Below, in pieces: positions 31,391 through 40,297 of a stretch of 64,000 nt of DNA; the stretch's first letter is position 1; each line of letters starts with the position of its first letter. The DNA comes from Streptomyces sp. NBC_01197. Lineage in GTDB: Bacteria > Actinomycetota > Actinomycetes > Streptomycetales > Streptomycetaceae. The position numbers and the translations under genes are program-made. The stretch is from assembly GCF_036010505.1 (NCBI RefSeq), contig NZ_CP108569.1, forward strand, positions 6,482,501-6,546,500, in the 5' to 3' direction. The notes beneath the pieces were generated by a model, which ran no database searches, was not told the DNA's origin, and saw nothing but the letters and a program-made list of their open reading frames with translations.

Positions 31391-32481
31391 CGCAGGACGC
31401 CCCCATCCGTATCCAGGTCGGCGGCACGGACGGCCACGATCCGTACGAGGTGCTGGTCGGCCGTCAGCTCCTTGCCGAGCTGCCCGCGCTGATCGGCGAG
31501 CAAGCCAGGCGGGTCGCCGTACTGCACCCCGAGGCGCTGGCCGAGACCGGCGAGGCGGTCCGCCAGGACCTCGCCGACCAGGGGTACGAGGCCATCGCGG
31601 TCCAGCTGCCCAACGCGGAGGAGGCCAAGACCGTCGAGGTCGCCGCCTACTGCTGGAAGGCGCTGGGCCAGAGCGGGTTCACCCGTACCGATGTCATCGT
31701 CGGCGTCGGCGGCGGCGCGACCACCGACGTGGCCGGATTCGTCGCCGCGAGCTGGCTGCGCGGGGTGCGCTGGATCGCCGTTCCCACCACCGTGCTCGGC
31801 ATGGTGGACGCGGCCGTCGGCGGCAAGACCGGCATCAACACCGCCGAGGGCAAGAATCTGGTGGGCGCCTTCCACCCGCCCGCCGGGGTGCTCTGCGACC
31901 TCGCGGCGCTGGACTCGCTCCCGGTCAACGACTACGTGTCCGGGATGGCCGAGATCATCAAGGCCGGCTTCATCGCCGACCCGGCCATCCTCGACCTCGT
32001 GGAGTCCGATCCGGAGGGTGCCCGTACGCCGGCCGGACCGCACACCGCCGAGCTGATCGAGCGGTCCATCCGGGTCAAGGCCGAGGTCGTGTCGAACGAC
32101 CTCAGGGAGTCGGGCCTGCGGGAGATCCTCAACTACGGCCACACGCTCGCCCACGCCATCGAGAAGAACGAGCGCTACAAGTGGCGGCACGGCGCCGCGG
32201 TCTCGGTCGGCATGGTGTTCGCCGCCGAACTCGGCCGTCTCGCGGGCCGCCTGGACGACGCGACCGCCGACCGGCACAGCGCCGTACTCGCCTCCGTGGG
32301 GCTGCCGCTGACCTACCGGGGCGACCAGTGGCCCAAGCTCCTGGAGACGATGAAGGTCGACAAAAAGTCCCGGGGCAACGTCCTGCGCTTCATCGTCCTC
32401 GACGGACTCGCCAAGCCGACGGTCCTGGAGGGCCCGGACCCGGCCGTCCTGCTCGCCGCGTTCGGGGAGGTCTCCGCGTGA
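31387..32481 (+). CDS. aroB: 3-dehydroquinate synthase
   Basis: 364 aa. NAD- and metal-dependent cyclisation of DAHP to 3-dehydroquinate. It shows the glycine-rich NAD motif [22 protein letters not shown], and zinc-ligand region [12 protein letters not shown] plus [10 protein letters not shown]. Overlaps aroK and aroQ by four bases each. The DAHP synthase gene is not in this window. Confidence 0.96.
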   Translation: MTQDAPIRIQVGGTDGHDPYEVLVGRQLLAELPALIGEQARRVAVLHPEALAETGEAVRQDLADQGYEAIAVQLPNAEEAKTVEVAAYCWKALGQSGFTRTDVIVGVGGGATTDVAGFVAASWLRGVRWIAVPTTVLGMVDAAVGGKTGINTAEGKNLVGAFHPPAGVLCDLAALDSLPVNDYVSGMAEIIKAGFIADPAILDLVESDPEGARTPAGPHTAELIERSIRVKAEVVSNDLRESGLREILNYGHTLAHAIEKNERYKWRHGAAVSVGMVFAAELGRLAGRLDDATADRHSAVLASVGLPLTYRGDQWPKLLETMKVDKKSRGNVLRFIVLDGLAKPTVLEGPDPAVLLAAFGEVSA

Positions 32482-32918
32482 GCGCCCGCGTCCTCGTGCT
32501 CAACGGCCCCAACCTGGGCCGCCTGGGCTCCCGCGAGCCCGACGTCTACGGCGCGACGTCGTACGCGGGGCTCGTCGAGGCCTGCACCCTGCTGGGCAAG
32601 GAGCTCGGTCTCGACGTCGAGGTGCGGGAGACCAACGACGAGGGCGAGATGATCCGCTGGCTGCACGAGGCAGCCGACGGCGCGCTCCCCGTCGTGATCA
32701 ACCCCGGTGCGTTCACGCACTACTCGTACGCGATGCGGGACGCGGCGGCCCAGCGCACCGCCCCGCTCATCGAGGTGCACATCTCGAATCCGTACGCCCG
32801 TGAGGAGTTCCGTCACAACTCCGTGATCGCCGCGGTCGCCAGCGGCACCGTCGCGGGCTTCGGGATCGGCTCCTACCGCCTCGCCCTGCGGGCGCTGGCC
32901 GGGGAACTCACCGGCTGA
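32478..32918 (+). CDS. aroQ: Type II 3-dehydroquinate dehydratase
   Basis: 146 aa. Dehydrates 3-dehydroquinate. The type II signatures are [19 protein letters not shown] (catalytic Tyr), [11 protein letters not shown], and [17 protein letters not shown] (catalytic His in the HIS motif). GTG 32478 overlaps the aroB stop. It ends the aro transcript just before a strong hairpin. Confidence 0.95.
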   Translation: MSARVLVLNGPNLGRLGSREPDVYGATSYAGLVEACTLLGKELGLDVEVRETNDEGEMIRWLHEAADGALPVVINPGAFTHYSYAMRDAAAQRTAPLIEVHISNPYAREEFRHNSVIAAVASGTVAGFGIGSYRLALRALAGELTG

Positions 32919-32931
32919 CACCGCCCGGTGG

Positions 32932-32969
32932 CCCTCCCCGGCCGTTCACACCGGGCCGGCCGGGGAGGG
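32932..32969 (+). terminator. Terminator of the aroC-aroQ transcript
   Basis: A perfect 12-bp stem: CCCTCCCCGGCC (32932-32943) pairs with 32958-32969, 13 bases after the aroQ stop. Confidence 0.85.
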
Positions 32970-33019
32970 TACCGTTCGGTACGGCAGACAGTCGGCTGAG
33001 CGAGACGGAGTGGCACCGG

Positions 33020-33829
33020 ATGCAGCACCCTGTGGGAGCTCCGCTGCCGCCGCCCCCTCCGGGCGCCGCGGGCTGGGGCCAGAGCGCCCAGCACCCCGGT
33101 CGGGCCCCGGGCTGGGTGGCACCCGACCAGCCGGCGGCCCCGCCCGCGCCGCCGCCCCACCTGCCGCCCGCGCCGCCGTCCATGGAGACGACCGGCCACA
33201 TCCAGCTGCCACCCGGTGGCCCGGTCCCGCTGCCGGCGCCGCCCGTCGCCAGCGCCCCGGCCGACACCGGCAACACGACGCTCGCCGTCCTCCTCATAGG
33301 ACCGGCGGGCGCGGGCAAGACCACCGTCGCCCGGCACTGGGCGCGGAGCCGCCGGATGCCCACGTCGCACATCAGCCTCGACGACGTACGCGAGTGGGTC
33401 TGTTCCGGTTTCGCCGACCCGCAGACCGGCTGGAACGACCACTCCGAGGCCCAGTACCGGCTGGCCCGCCGCACCTGCGGCTTCGCCGCGCGCAACTTCC
33501 TGGCCAACGGCATCTCCTGCATCCTGGACGACGCGGTCTTTCCCGACCGGCCGGTCGTCGGTCTCGGCGGCTGGAAGCGCCACGTCGGCCCCGGGCTGCT
33601 GCCCGTCGTGCTGCTGCCGGGCCTGGAGGTCGTCCTGGAGCGCAACGCGGCCCGCAGCGGCAACCGCCGCCTCAGCGACGAGGAAGTCGCCCGGATCCAC
33701 GGCCGGATGGCCGGCTGGTACGGCTCGGGGCTGCCGATCATCGACAACTCGGGCTACGACGTGGCCACCACCGCCCAGGTGCTCGACGACGTACTCGCCC
33801 GCTCCATCGCCTCCCCTCCGAACTGGTGA
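33020..33829 (+). CDS. Proline-rich P-loop kinase-like protein (AAA_33 type)
   Basis: 269 aa. The first ~80 residues are low-complexity Pro/Ala/Gly. Then a P-loop domain follows with Walker A GPAGAGKTT and SLDDVREW. The ILDDAVFPD and LERNAARSGNRRLSDEEVARIH segments resemble the lid of polynucleotide and small-molecule kinases. The substrate is unknown. ATG 33020 has GGAG about ten bases upstream. It sits between the aro unit and the M24 gene and is conserved there in Streptomyces as far as I recall. Confidence 0.8.
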   Translation: MQHPVGAPLPPPPPGAAGWGQSAQHPGRAPGWVAPDQPAAPPAPPPHLPPAPPSMETTGHIQLPPGGPVPLPAPPVASAPADTGNTTLAVLLIGPAGAGKTTVARHWARSRRMPTSHISLDDVREWVCSGFADPQTGWNDHSEAQYRLARRTCGFAARNFLANGISCILDDAVFPDRPVVGLGGWKRHVGPGLLPVVLLPGLEVVLERNAARSGNRRLSDEEVARIHGRMAGWYGSGLPIIDNSGYDVATTAQVLDDVLARSIASPPNW

Positions 33830-33890
33830 AGCTCCCCGGTCGGACGCGCTGAACCAGCCGGATGCCGCTGCCGCTCCTAGGCTCAGGACC

Positions 33891-34997
33891 ATGGCAGAGG
33901 TGTTTGCGGTCCGCCGGGCAAGGCTGCGTGACCGGTGCCTGGCAGCGGGCAGCGGCGCAGCCCTGGTCTCCCGGCCGGCCAACGTCCGGTATCTCGCCGG
34001 TGCGGCCCCGGCGGGCGCGGTTCTGCTGCTCGGCCCGGAAGGCGATGAGCTCCTCTGCCCCGACGGGCCCCCCGCTGACCAGGAGGACGGCCGCCCCGAC
34101 GAGCATCTGCGGCTCACGGTGCTGCCGGCGCCGGGCGGCGACCCGGCGGTGGCCGCCGCCGGCCGGCTCAGCTCGGTGGGCGCCGTGACACTGGCGGTGG
34201 AGGAGCACCATCTGACCGTCGCCCGGCACCGGGCCCTGCACTCGGTGGCGCCGCGGCTGCGCCTCGCCGACCTGGCCCGCGCCGTCGAGCAGCAGCGGAT
34301 CATCAAGGACGAGGACGAGATCCGCTGTCTGCGCACCGCCGGGGAGATCACCGACCAGGCCCTGGGCGAGCTGCTCGAATCGATCCTCGTCGGGCGCACC
34401 GAGCGTCATCTCGCCCTGGAGCTGGAGCGCCGCCTGGTCGACCACGGAGCCGCAGGACCGTCCCTGCCGACCTCGGTGGCCACCGGGCCCAATGCCGGAC
34501 TGAGCGGCCACCGCCCGTCCGACCGCCGGGTCGAGGAGGGCGATCTGCTCTCCGTCCGGCTCGGGGCGGTGTACCGCGGATACCGATGTGAGATCGGCCG
34601 GACATTCGTCATCGGGACGGCGCCCGCGGACTGGCAGATCGAGCTGTACGACCTGGTCTTCGCGGCACAACGGGCAGGTCGGGAGGCCCTCGTGCCCGGT
34701 GCGGCGTGCCGGGACGTGGACCTCGCCGCACGCCATGTGCTGGAGGCCGCGGGCCACGGCGGGACCCTCGGCCCGTCGACCGGACACGGTGTCGGGCTCG
34801 AAATCGACGAGGACCCGCAGCTGGCACCTGCGGCCATGGGTAAACTGGACGCTTGCGTGCCGGTCACCGTCGAACCGGGGGTCCACCTCCCTGGCCGGGG
34901 CGGAGTCCGGATCGATGACACGCTCGTCGTACGCCCTGAGGCGGACGGCGGACCCGAGCTACTCACCATTACGACCAAGGAGCTGCTCGCCCTCTAG
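33891..34997 (+). CDS. M24-family aminopeptidase P-like protein with altered metal ligands
   Basis: 368 aa. It has an N-terminal creatinase-like domain (~1-130) and a pita-bread M24 domain (~140-360). The usual ligands Asp, Asp, His, Glu, Glu read here as Arg223 (SVRLGAV), Glu234 (RCEIGRTF), His299 (GHGVGLE), Glu328 (VTVEPG) and Asp342 (VRIDDT). Only His299 and Glu328 are standard, so dimetal prolyl-peptidase activity is doubtful. The His of SGHRP (H207), equivalent to the substrate-binding His, is kept. It lies directly ahead of efp (51 bases), an order typical of bacteria, so a translation-linked role is plausible but unproven. Confidence 0.85.
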   Translation: MAEVFAVRRARLRDRCLAAGSGAALVSRPANVRYLAGAAPAGAVLLLGPEGDELLCPDGPPADQEDGRPDEHLRLTVLPAPGGDPAVAAAGRLSSVGAVTLAVEEHHLTVARHRALHSVAPRLRLADLARAVEQQRIIKDEDEIRCLRTAGEITDQALGELLESILVGRTERHLALELERRLVDHGAAGPSLPTSVATGPNAGLSGHRPSDRRVEEGDLLSVRLGAVYRGYRCEIGRTFVIGTAPADWQIELYDLVFAAQRAGREALVPGAACRDVDLAARHVLEAAGHGGTLGPSTGHGVGLEIDEDPQLAPAAMGKLDACVPVTVEPGVHLPGRGGVRIDDTLVVRPEADGGPELLTITTKELLAL

Positions 34998-35048
34998 TGG
35001 CGTGCACCCGCGGTCCCACACACGCTGCAGTCCAGGAGAACCTCAACC

Positions 35049-35615
35049 GTGGCTTCCACGAACGACCTCAAGAACGGCCTGGTGCTCAAGCTCGACGGGG
35101 GCCAGCTCTGGTCCGTCGTCGAGTTCCAGCACGTCAAGCCCGGCAAGGGCCCGGCTTTTGTGCGCACCAAGCTCAAGAACGTGCTTTCCGGCAAGGTCGT
35201 CGACAAGACGTTCAACGCCGGTGTGAAGGTCGAGACGGCCACCATTGACCGGCGCGACATGCAGTTCTCGTACATGGACGGCGAGTACTTCGTGTTCATG
35301 GACATGGACACCTACGACCAGCTGATGGTCGACCGCAAGTCGGTCGGTGACGCGGCCAACTTCCTCATCGAGGGCTTCACCGCCTCCGTTGCCCAGTACG
35401 AGGGCGAGGTGCTCTACGTCGAGCTCCCGGCCGCGGTCGAGCTGACGATCCAGCACACCGACCCGGGTGTCCAGGGCGACCGTTCCACCGGTGGCACCAA
35501 GCCCGCCACCCTGGAGACCGGTTACGAGATCGGTGTCCCGCTCTTCATCACGACCGGCGAGAAGATCAAGGTCGACACCCGATCCGGTGATTATCTCGGC
35601 CGGGTGAACAGCTAA
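35049..35615 (+). CDS. efp: Translation elongation factor P
   Basis: 188 aa. Relieves ribosome stalling at polyproline. Three beta-barrel domains are expected for the length. The KOW-domain loop reads PGKGPAF (31-37), the form seen in actinobacteria where no EpmA/EarP-type modification partner is encoded nearby. GTG 35049 has AGGAG ten bases upstream. nusB begins two bases after the stop. Confidence 0.97.
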   Translation: MASTNDLKNGLVLKLDGGQLWSVVEFQHVKPGKGPAFVRTKLKNVLSGKVVDKTFNAGVKVETATIDRRDMQFSYMDGEYFVFMDMDTYDQLMVDRKSVGDAANFLIEGFTASVAQYEGEVLYVELPAAVELTIQHTDPGVQGDRSTGGTKPATLETGYEIGVPLFITTGEKIKVDTRSGDYLGRVNS

Positions 35616-35617
35616 CC

Positions 35618-36046
35618 GTGGCTGCCCGGAACACGGCGCGCAAGCGCGCCTTCCAGATCCTCTTCGAGGCCGACCAGCGCGGGGCGTCCGTGCAGACGGT
35701 CCTCGCGGACTGGATCCGTCACGCCCGGACCGACGACCGGCAGCCACCGGTCAGTGAGTACACGATGGAGCTCGTCGAGGGGTACGCGGAGCACGCGGAC
35801 CGTATCGACGAACTCATCGCCACCTACGCGGTGGGCTGGACCCTCGACCGGATGCCGGTCGTCGACCGCAACATCATCAGGCTCAGCGCCCATGAGCTGG
35901 TGTGGGTCGACGGGACGCCGGACGCCGTCGTGATGGACGAGGCGGTGCAGCTCGCCAAGGAGTTCTCCACCGACGAGTCGCCGGCCTTCATCAACGGTCT
36001 GCTCGGCCGGTTCAAGGACCTCAAGCCGAGCCTGCGCCGCGACTGA
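35618..36046 (+). CDS. nusB: Transcription antitermination factor NusB
   Basis: 142 aa. Binds boxA RNA with S10 in rRNA antitermination. It is all-helical, with the N-terminal motif ARNTARKRAFQILFEADQ and the C-terminal signature VVMDEAVQLAKEFSTDESPAFINGLLGR. GTG 35618 lies two bases after efp; the shared transcript ends at a 20-bp hairpin. Confidence 0.96.
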   Translation: MAARNTARKRAFQILFEADQRGASVQTVLADWIRHARTDDRQPPVSEYTMELVEGYAEHADRIDELIATYAVGWTLDRMPVVDRNIIRLSAHELVWVDGTPDAVVMDEAVQLAKEFSTDESPAFINGLLGRFKDLKPSLRRD

Positions 36047-36070
36047 GGCCCCGTCACGGAACCTGCTCAT

Positions 36071-36115
36071 CCAGGCCCGGAGCGGAAGATGAACAATCTT
36101 CTGCTCCGGGCCTGG
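36071..36115 (+). terminator. Terminator of efp-nusB
   Basis: A 20-bp stem with one G-T mismatch (36071-36090 with 36096-36115) around the loop GAACA, 24 bases after the nusB stop. Confidence 0.88.
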
Positions 36116-36148
36116 TGCGTTCCGCGGGCCGTGCCCTAGGTTGCGCGC

Positions 36149-37654
36149 ATGGCTGATCCCGGTGAACAGTCCAGAGATCCAGGCCCCGCGGGGGCCGGGG
36201 CGTACACGCCCGCCGACCGGCGCGTCCTCGACCGGCTCGGCGCCCTGCGCGCGGCCGATCTGCCCGTCAGGGGCGGACGCACCATGGCGTACGTCTACGA
36301 CTCGGGCCTGCCGGGCATCGAGGAGCTGGCCAACGCGGCGGCCGCCGCGTTCGCGGGCGTCAACGGCCTCGACATGACGGCCTTCCCCAGTGTGGTCTCC
36401 CTGGAGAACGACATCGTGGCGCGCACCGCCCGGCTGCTCGGCGGCGGTCCGAAGACCGCCGGCACCTTCACCAGCGGCGGTACGGAGAGCTGCCTGCTCG
36501 CCGTCCTCACCGCGCGCGAACACGCGCTGCGCACCCGTGGTGTCACCGAGCCCGAACTGGTGCTGCCCGAGACCGCGCACGCTGCCTTCCACAAGGCCGC
36601 CGCGCTCTTCGGGCTCAGGACCGTGGTGGTCCCGGTGGACCCGCTGACCTACCGGGTGCGCGCCACCGATCTCGCGGCCGCTCTCACCGGCCGCACCGCA
36701 CTCGTGGTGGTCTCCGCACCCTCGTACGCCCATGGGGTGATCGACCCGGTCGCGGAAGCCGCCGCCGAGGCGGCCCGGCACGGCGTGCTCTGCCACGTCG
36801 ACGCCTGCATCGGCGGCTGGTACCTGGGGCATCTGCGGCTCTCCGCCGATGCGCCGGCGCTGCCGCAGTTCGACCTCTCCGTGCCCGGTGTCACTTCGCT
36901 CTCGGTCGACCTGCACAAGTACGGATATACGGCCAAGGGCGCGTCGGTCCTGCTGTTCAGGGACGCCGAACTCCGCAGGCACGGCTGGTTCGCGCACGCT
37001 TCGTGGCCCGGCTACCCGGTGGTCAACGCCACCCTGCAGGGCACCAAACCCGCCGGGCCGCTGGCTGCCGCGTGGGCGGTGCTGGAGCGGATCGGTACCG
37101 ACGGGTACACGGCGCTTTCGCTGCGCGTCCACCAGGCGGTGACGGGGCTCATCGCGGGCATCGGCGGCATCGACGGGCTCCGGGTCCTGGGCAGCCCGGA
37201 CTCCTCGCTGCTCGCGGTCGCCGCCGACGGGCCGGGCATCGACCCGTTCGTGGTGGCGGACGAGATGCGCGGCCTGGGCTGGTACGTACAGCCGCAGCCC
37301 GCCTTCGCGGGCTCACCGGCCAGTCTGCATCTCACCGTGACGGCGGCGATGGCGGGGGAGGAGACCGTACGGAAGCTGCTCGGCGCGCTGACCGAGGCGG
37401 TCGCCGCGGCCGCGGTCACCGGGCCCGCCGCTGCCGATCCTGCGGTGCTCGCCGCTGCCTCGGCACTCGACCCGGAGACCCTCACCCCCGATGAGGCGGC
37501 GCTCGCGGTCGACTTCGCCGGGGTGGGGGAGCGGGGGGAGCTGCCCGGGCGGATGGCGCCCGTCCTCGCGGTGCTCCAGGCGCTGCCGCCGAAGCTCGCC
37601 GAACGGCTGCTGCCCGAACTCGTCGGCCGGCTCTACCGGCCCACGGGCGGCTGA
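36149..37654 (+). CDS. PLP-dependent group II decarboxylase/lyase family protein
   Basis: 501 aa. Fold type I PLP enzyme of the aromatic/glutamate decarboxylase and sphingosine-1-phosphate lyase group. The cofactor lysine is K257 in SVDLHKYGYTAKG. HVDACIGG supplies the Asp that contacts the pyridine nitrogen and TSGGTES binds phosphate. The ~80 C-terminal residues are Ala-rich. The real substrate is unknown. ATG 36149 has only a weak AGG upstream. In S. coelicolor nusB and bldD are neighbours as far as I remember, so this gene looks like an insertion between them, flanked by its own terminators. Confidence 0.82.
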   Translation: MADPGEQSRDPGPAGAGAYTPADRRVLDRLGALRAADLPVRGGRTMAYVYDSGLPGIEELANAAAAAFAGVNGLDMTAFPSVVSLENDIVARTARLLGGGPKTAGTFTSGGTESCLLAVLTAREHALRTRGVTEPELVLPETAHAAFHKAAALFGLRTVVVPVDPLTYRVRATDLAAALTGRTALVVVSAPSYAHGVIDPVAEAAAEAARHGVLCHVDACIGGWYLGHLRLSADAPALPQFDLSVPGVTSLSVDLHKYGYTAKGASVLLFRDAELRRHGWFAHASWPGYPVVNATLQGTKPAGPLAAAWAVLERIGTDGYTALSLRVHQAVTGLIAGIGGIDGLRVLGSPDSSLLAVAADGPGIDPFVVADEMRGLGWYVQPQPAFAGSPASLHLTVTAAMAGEETVRKLLGALTEAVAAAAVTGPAAADPAVLAAASALDPETLTPDEAALAVDFAGVGERGELPGRMAPVLAVLQALPPKLAERLLPELVGRLYRPTGG

Positions 37655-37683
37655 CGGCGGGGACCGGCTGCGGGGCTGACGGC

Positions 37684-37781
37684 GGGCCGGCCGCCCCGGG
37701 AGCCGGAAACCCGAAGGGCGGCCACCGGCATCCGGGCCGGCCGCCCCGGGAGCCGGAAACCCGAAGGGCGGCCACCGGCAT
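37684..37781. repeat. 48-bp direct duplication (50-bp period)
   Basis: The 48-base sequence at 37684-37731 (starting GGGCCGGCCGCCCCGGGAGC) recurs exactly at 37734-37781. Each copy carries GGCCGCCC and GGGCGGCC arms able to form a hairpin. Confidence 0.95.
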
Positions 37782-37800
37782 ATGCGGGGCCGCCCTTCGG
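37761..37800. terminator. Bidirectional terminator between the decarboxylase gene and bldD
   Basis: CCGAAGGGCGGCC (37761-37773) pairs perfectly with 37788-37800. It uses the right-hand end of the duplicated 48-bp unit as one arm, so the left copy offers an alternative partner. It lies between convergent genes. Confidence 0.8.
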
Positions 37801-37837
37801 ACGAGACGTTTCTTCTGTTGAACGATCCGCGAGAGGC

Positions 37838-38338
37838 TCAGCCCTCGTCGTGCGCGACCGCGCGACGGGCGTCCGCGTCCAGCACACCCCAGCTGATCAG
37901 CTGCTCGGTGAGGACCGAGGGGGACTGGTCGTAGATGACGGCGAGTGTGCGCAGGTCGTCCTGGCGGATCGACAGCACCTTGCCGTTGTAGTCGCCGCGC
38001 TGGCTCTGGATCGTGGCCGCGTAACGCTGGAGCGGCCCGGCCTTCTCCGGCGGGACGTGGGCGAGGCGCTCCAGGTCCAGGACGAGCTTCGGCGGCGGCT
38101 CGGCCGCTCCGCCCGGTGTGGTGCCCGGCAGCAGCTCCTGCACCGGAACCCCGTAGAAGTCCGCCAGCTCGGCGAGGCGCTGGACGGTCACGGCGCGGTC
38201 ACCACGCTCGTACGAACCGACCACTACGGCCTTCCACCGGCCCTGGGACTTCTCCTCGACACCGTGGAGGGAAAGGCCCTGCTGGGTGCGGATGGCACGG
38301 AGCTTGGCCCCGAGCTGTTTTGCGTATTCGCTGGACAT
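37838..38338 (-). CDS. bldD: Developmental master repressor BldD
   Basis: 166 aa. Represses sporulation genes during growth, and c-di-GMP bridges two monomers. An N-terminal XRE-type HTH (~7-70) is followed by a C-terminal domain with the full c-di-GMP signature, RGD (114-116), eight residues, RQDD (125-128). The length and motif positions match the S. coelicolor protein as I remember it. ATG 38338 is the start. Its promoter carries a BldD box overlapping the -10, so it represses itself. The gene diverges from pyrR. Confidence 0.97.
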   Translation of the reverse strand: MSSEYAKQLGAKLRAIRTQQGLSLHGVEEKSQGRWKAVVVGSYERGDRAVTVQRLAELADFYGVPVQELLPGTTPGGAAEPPPKLVLDLERLAHVPPEKAGPLQRYAATIQSQRGDYNGKVLSIRQDDLRTLAVIYDQSPSVLTEQLISWGVLDADARRAVAHDEG

Positions 38339-38398
38339 ATGGCTCCCCGGACGCTGAGATGCACTGCGGCTACGCCGCGCGGCTGGTAACTCACTGTG

Positions 38399-38428
38399 AG
38401 GTTACGCAGCGTTACTTGGATGCGTCAA
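38399..38428 (-). promoter_or_regulatory. bldD: bldD promoter
   Basis: On the minus strand -35 TTGACG (38428-38423) and -10 TAACCT (38404-38399) are separated by 18 bases. The predicted start of transcription lies ~55 bases before the bldD ATG. Confidence 0.65.
38401..38415. promoter_or_regulatory. bldD: BldD-binding box in the bldD promoter
   Basis: GTTACGCAGCGTTAC matches all fixed positions of the published BldD consensus nTnACnC(A/T)GnGTnAn on both strands. It overlaps the -10 hexamer and sits in the spacer, so binding should exclude RNA polymerase. An adjacent imperfect inverted repeat GTAACTCAC...GTGAGGTTAC (38386-38405) may hold a second weaker site. Confidence 0.82.
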
Positions 38429-38516
38429 GCCGAATGGTCCGGACCGGCCCGGACCTGGGCTGGAACGCCCGGTGCGCCCCTGGTACGGTGGCTGTTGTAA
38501 TTTCGACGTCCTTTAA

Positions 38517-39209
<693 letters not shown>

Positions 39210-39317
39210 CTCCTCGTCCCGTACGGCCCGCGACCCGGGCCGCGGAGCTGTGCCCGCCCGCCCGTCACATCCCCGAATCCTGCGCGCCCTCCCCGCGAAA
39301 ACATGGAGAACACCCAG

Positions 39318-40295
39318 ATGAAGCGCCACCTCATCTCGGCCGCCGATCTCACCCGCGACGACGCCGTCCTGATCCTCGACACCGCCGAGGAGATGGCCCG
39401 GGTCGCCGACCGGCCGGTCAAGAAGCTTCCGACCCTGCGCGGCCGGACCGTCGTCAACCTCTTCTTCGAGGACTCGACCCGGACCCGTATCTCCTTCGAG
39501 GCCGCCGCCAAGCGCCTCTCCGCCGACGTCATCAACTTCTCCGCGAAGGGCTCGTCGGTCTCCAAGGGCGAGTCACTCAAGGACACCGCGCTGACCCTGG
39601 AGGCGATGGGCGCCGACGCAGTCGTCATCCGGCACGGCTCATCCGGGGCCCCGTACCGGCTCGCCACATCGGGCTGGATCGACGGCGCGGTCGTCAACGC
39701 GGGCGACGGCACCCACGAGCACCCCACCCAGGCGCTCCTCGACGCGTTCACCATGCGCCGCAGGCTGGTCGGGGCCGACACCGGCACAGGGCGCGACCTC
39801 GAAGGCCGCCGCATCACCATCGTCGGTGACGTGCTGCACAGCAGGGTCGCCCGGTCCAACGTCCATCTGCTGCACACCCTCGGCGCCCGGGTGACGCTGG
39901 TCGCGCCGCCCACCCTGGTACCCATCGGCGTCGAGCACTGGCCCTGTGAGGTCTCGTACGACCTCGACCGGGTGCTCCCCGACTCCGACGCCGTCATGAT
40001 GCTGCGCGTACAGCGCGAGCGGATGAACGCGGCCTTCTTCCCCACCGAACGCGAGTACTCGCGCCGCTACGGCCTGGACGGCGACCGGATGGCGCGGATG
40101 CCCGGCGACTCCATCGTGATGCACCCCGGACCGATGAACCGCGGGATGGAGATCACCGCCGACGTCGCCGACTCGGACCGCTGCACCGCCGTCGAGCAGG
40201 TCGCCAACGGCGTCTCGATCCGGATGGCCGTCCTCTACCTGCTGCTGGGCGGCTCAGAGCCCGCCACGACTTCCCGTACCGAGGAGAGCAAGTAA
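39318..40295 (+). CDS. pyrB: Aspartate carbamoyltransferase catalytic subunit
   Basis: 325 aa. Makes carbamoyl-aspartate from carbamoyl phosphate and aspartate. It shows the carbamoyl-phosphate motif [21 protein letters not shown], and the C-terminal aspartate-binding region ([12 protein letters not shown]). ATG 39318 is preferred over 39303 because GGAG (39305-39308) lies nine bases upstream and the family N-terminus [12 protein letters not shown] follows. No regulatory pyrI subunit is present. pyrC begins two bases after the stop. Confidence 0.96.
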   Translation: MKRHLISAADLTRDDAVLILDTAEEMARVADRPVKKLPTLRGRTVVNLFFEDSTRTRISFEAAAKRLSADVINFSAKGSSVSKGESLKDTALTLEAMGADAVVIRHGSSGAPYRLATSGWIDGAVVNAGDGTHEHPTQALLDAFTMRRRLVGADTGTGRDLEGRRITIVGDVLHSRVARSNVHLLHTLGARVTLVAPPTLVPIGVEHWPCEVSYDLDRVLPDSDAVMMLRVQRERMNAAFFPTEREYSRRYGLDGDRMARMPGDSIVMHPGPMNRGMEITADVADSDRCTAVEQVANGVSIRMAVLYLLLGGSEPATTSRTEESK

Positions 40296-40297
40296 TC

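Noticed and set aside
37684..37781. CRISPR-like direct repeat
   Set aside because: Only two copies lie nearly back to back with a two-base gap; there are no spacers and no cas genes.
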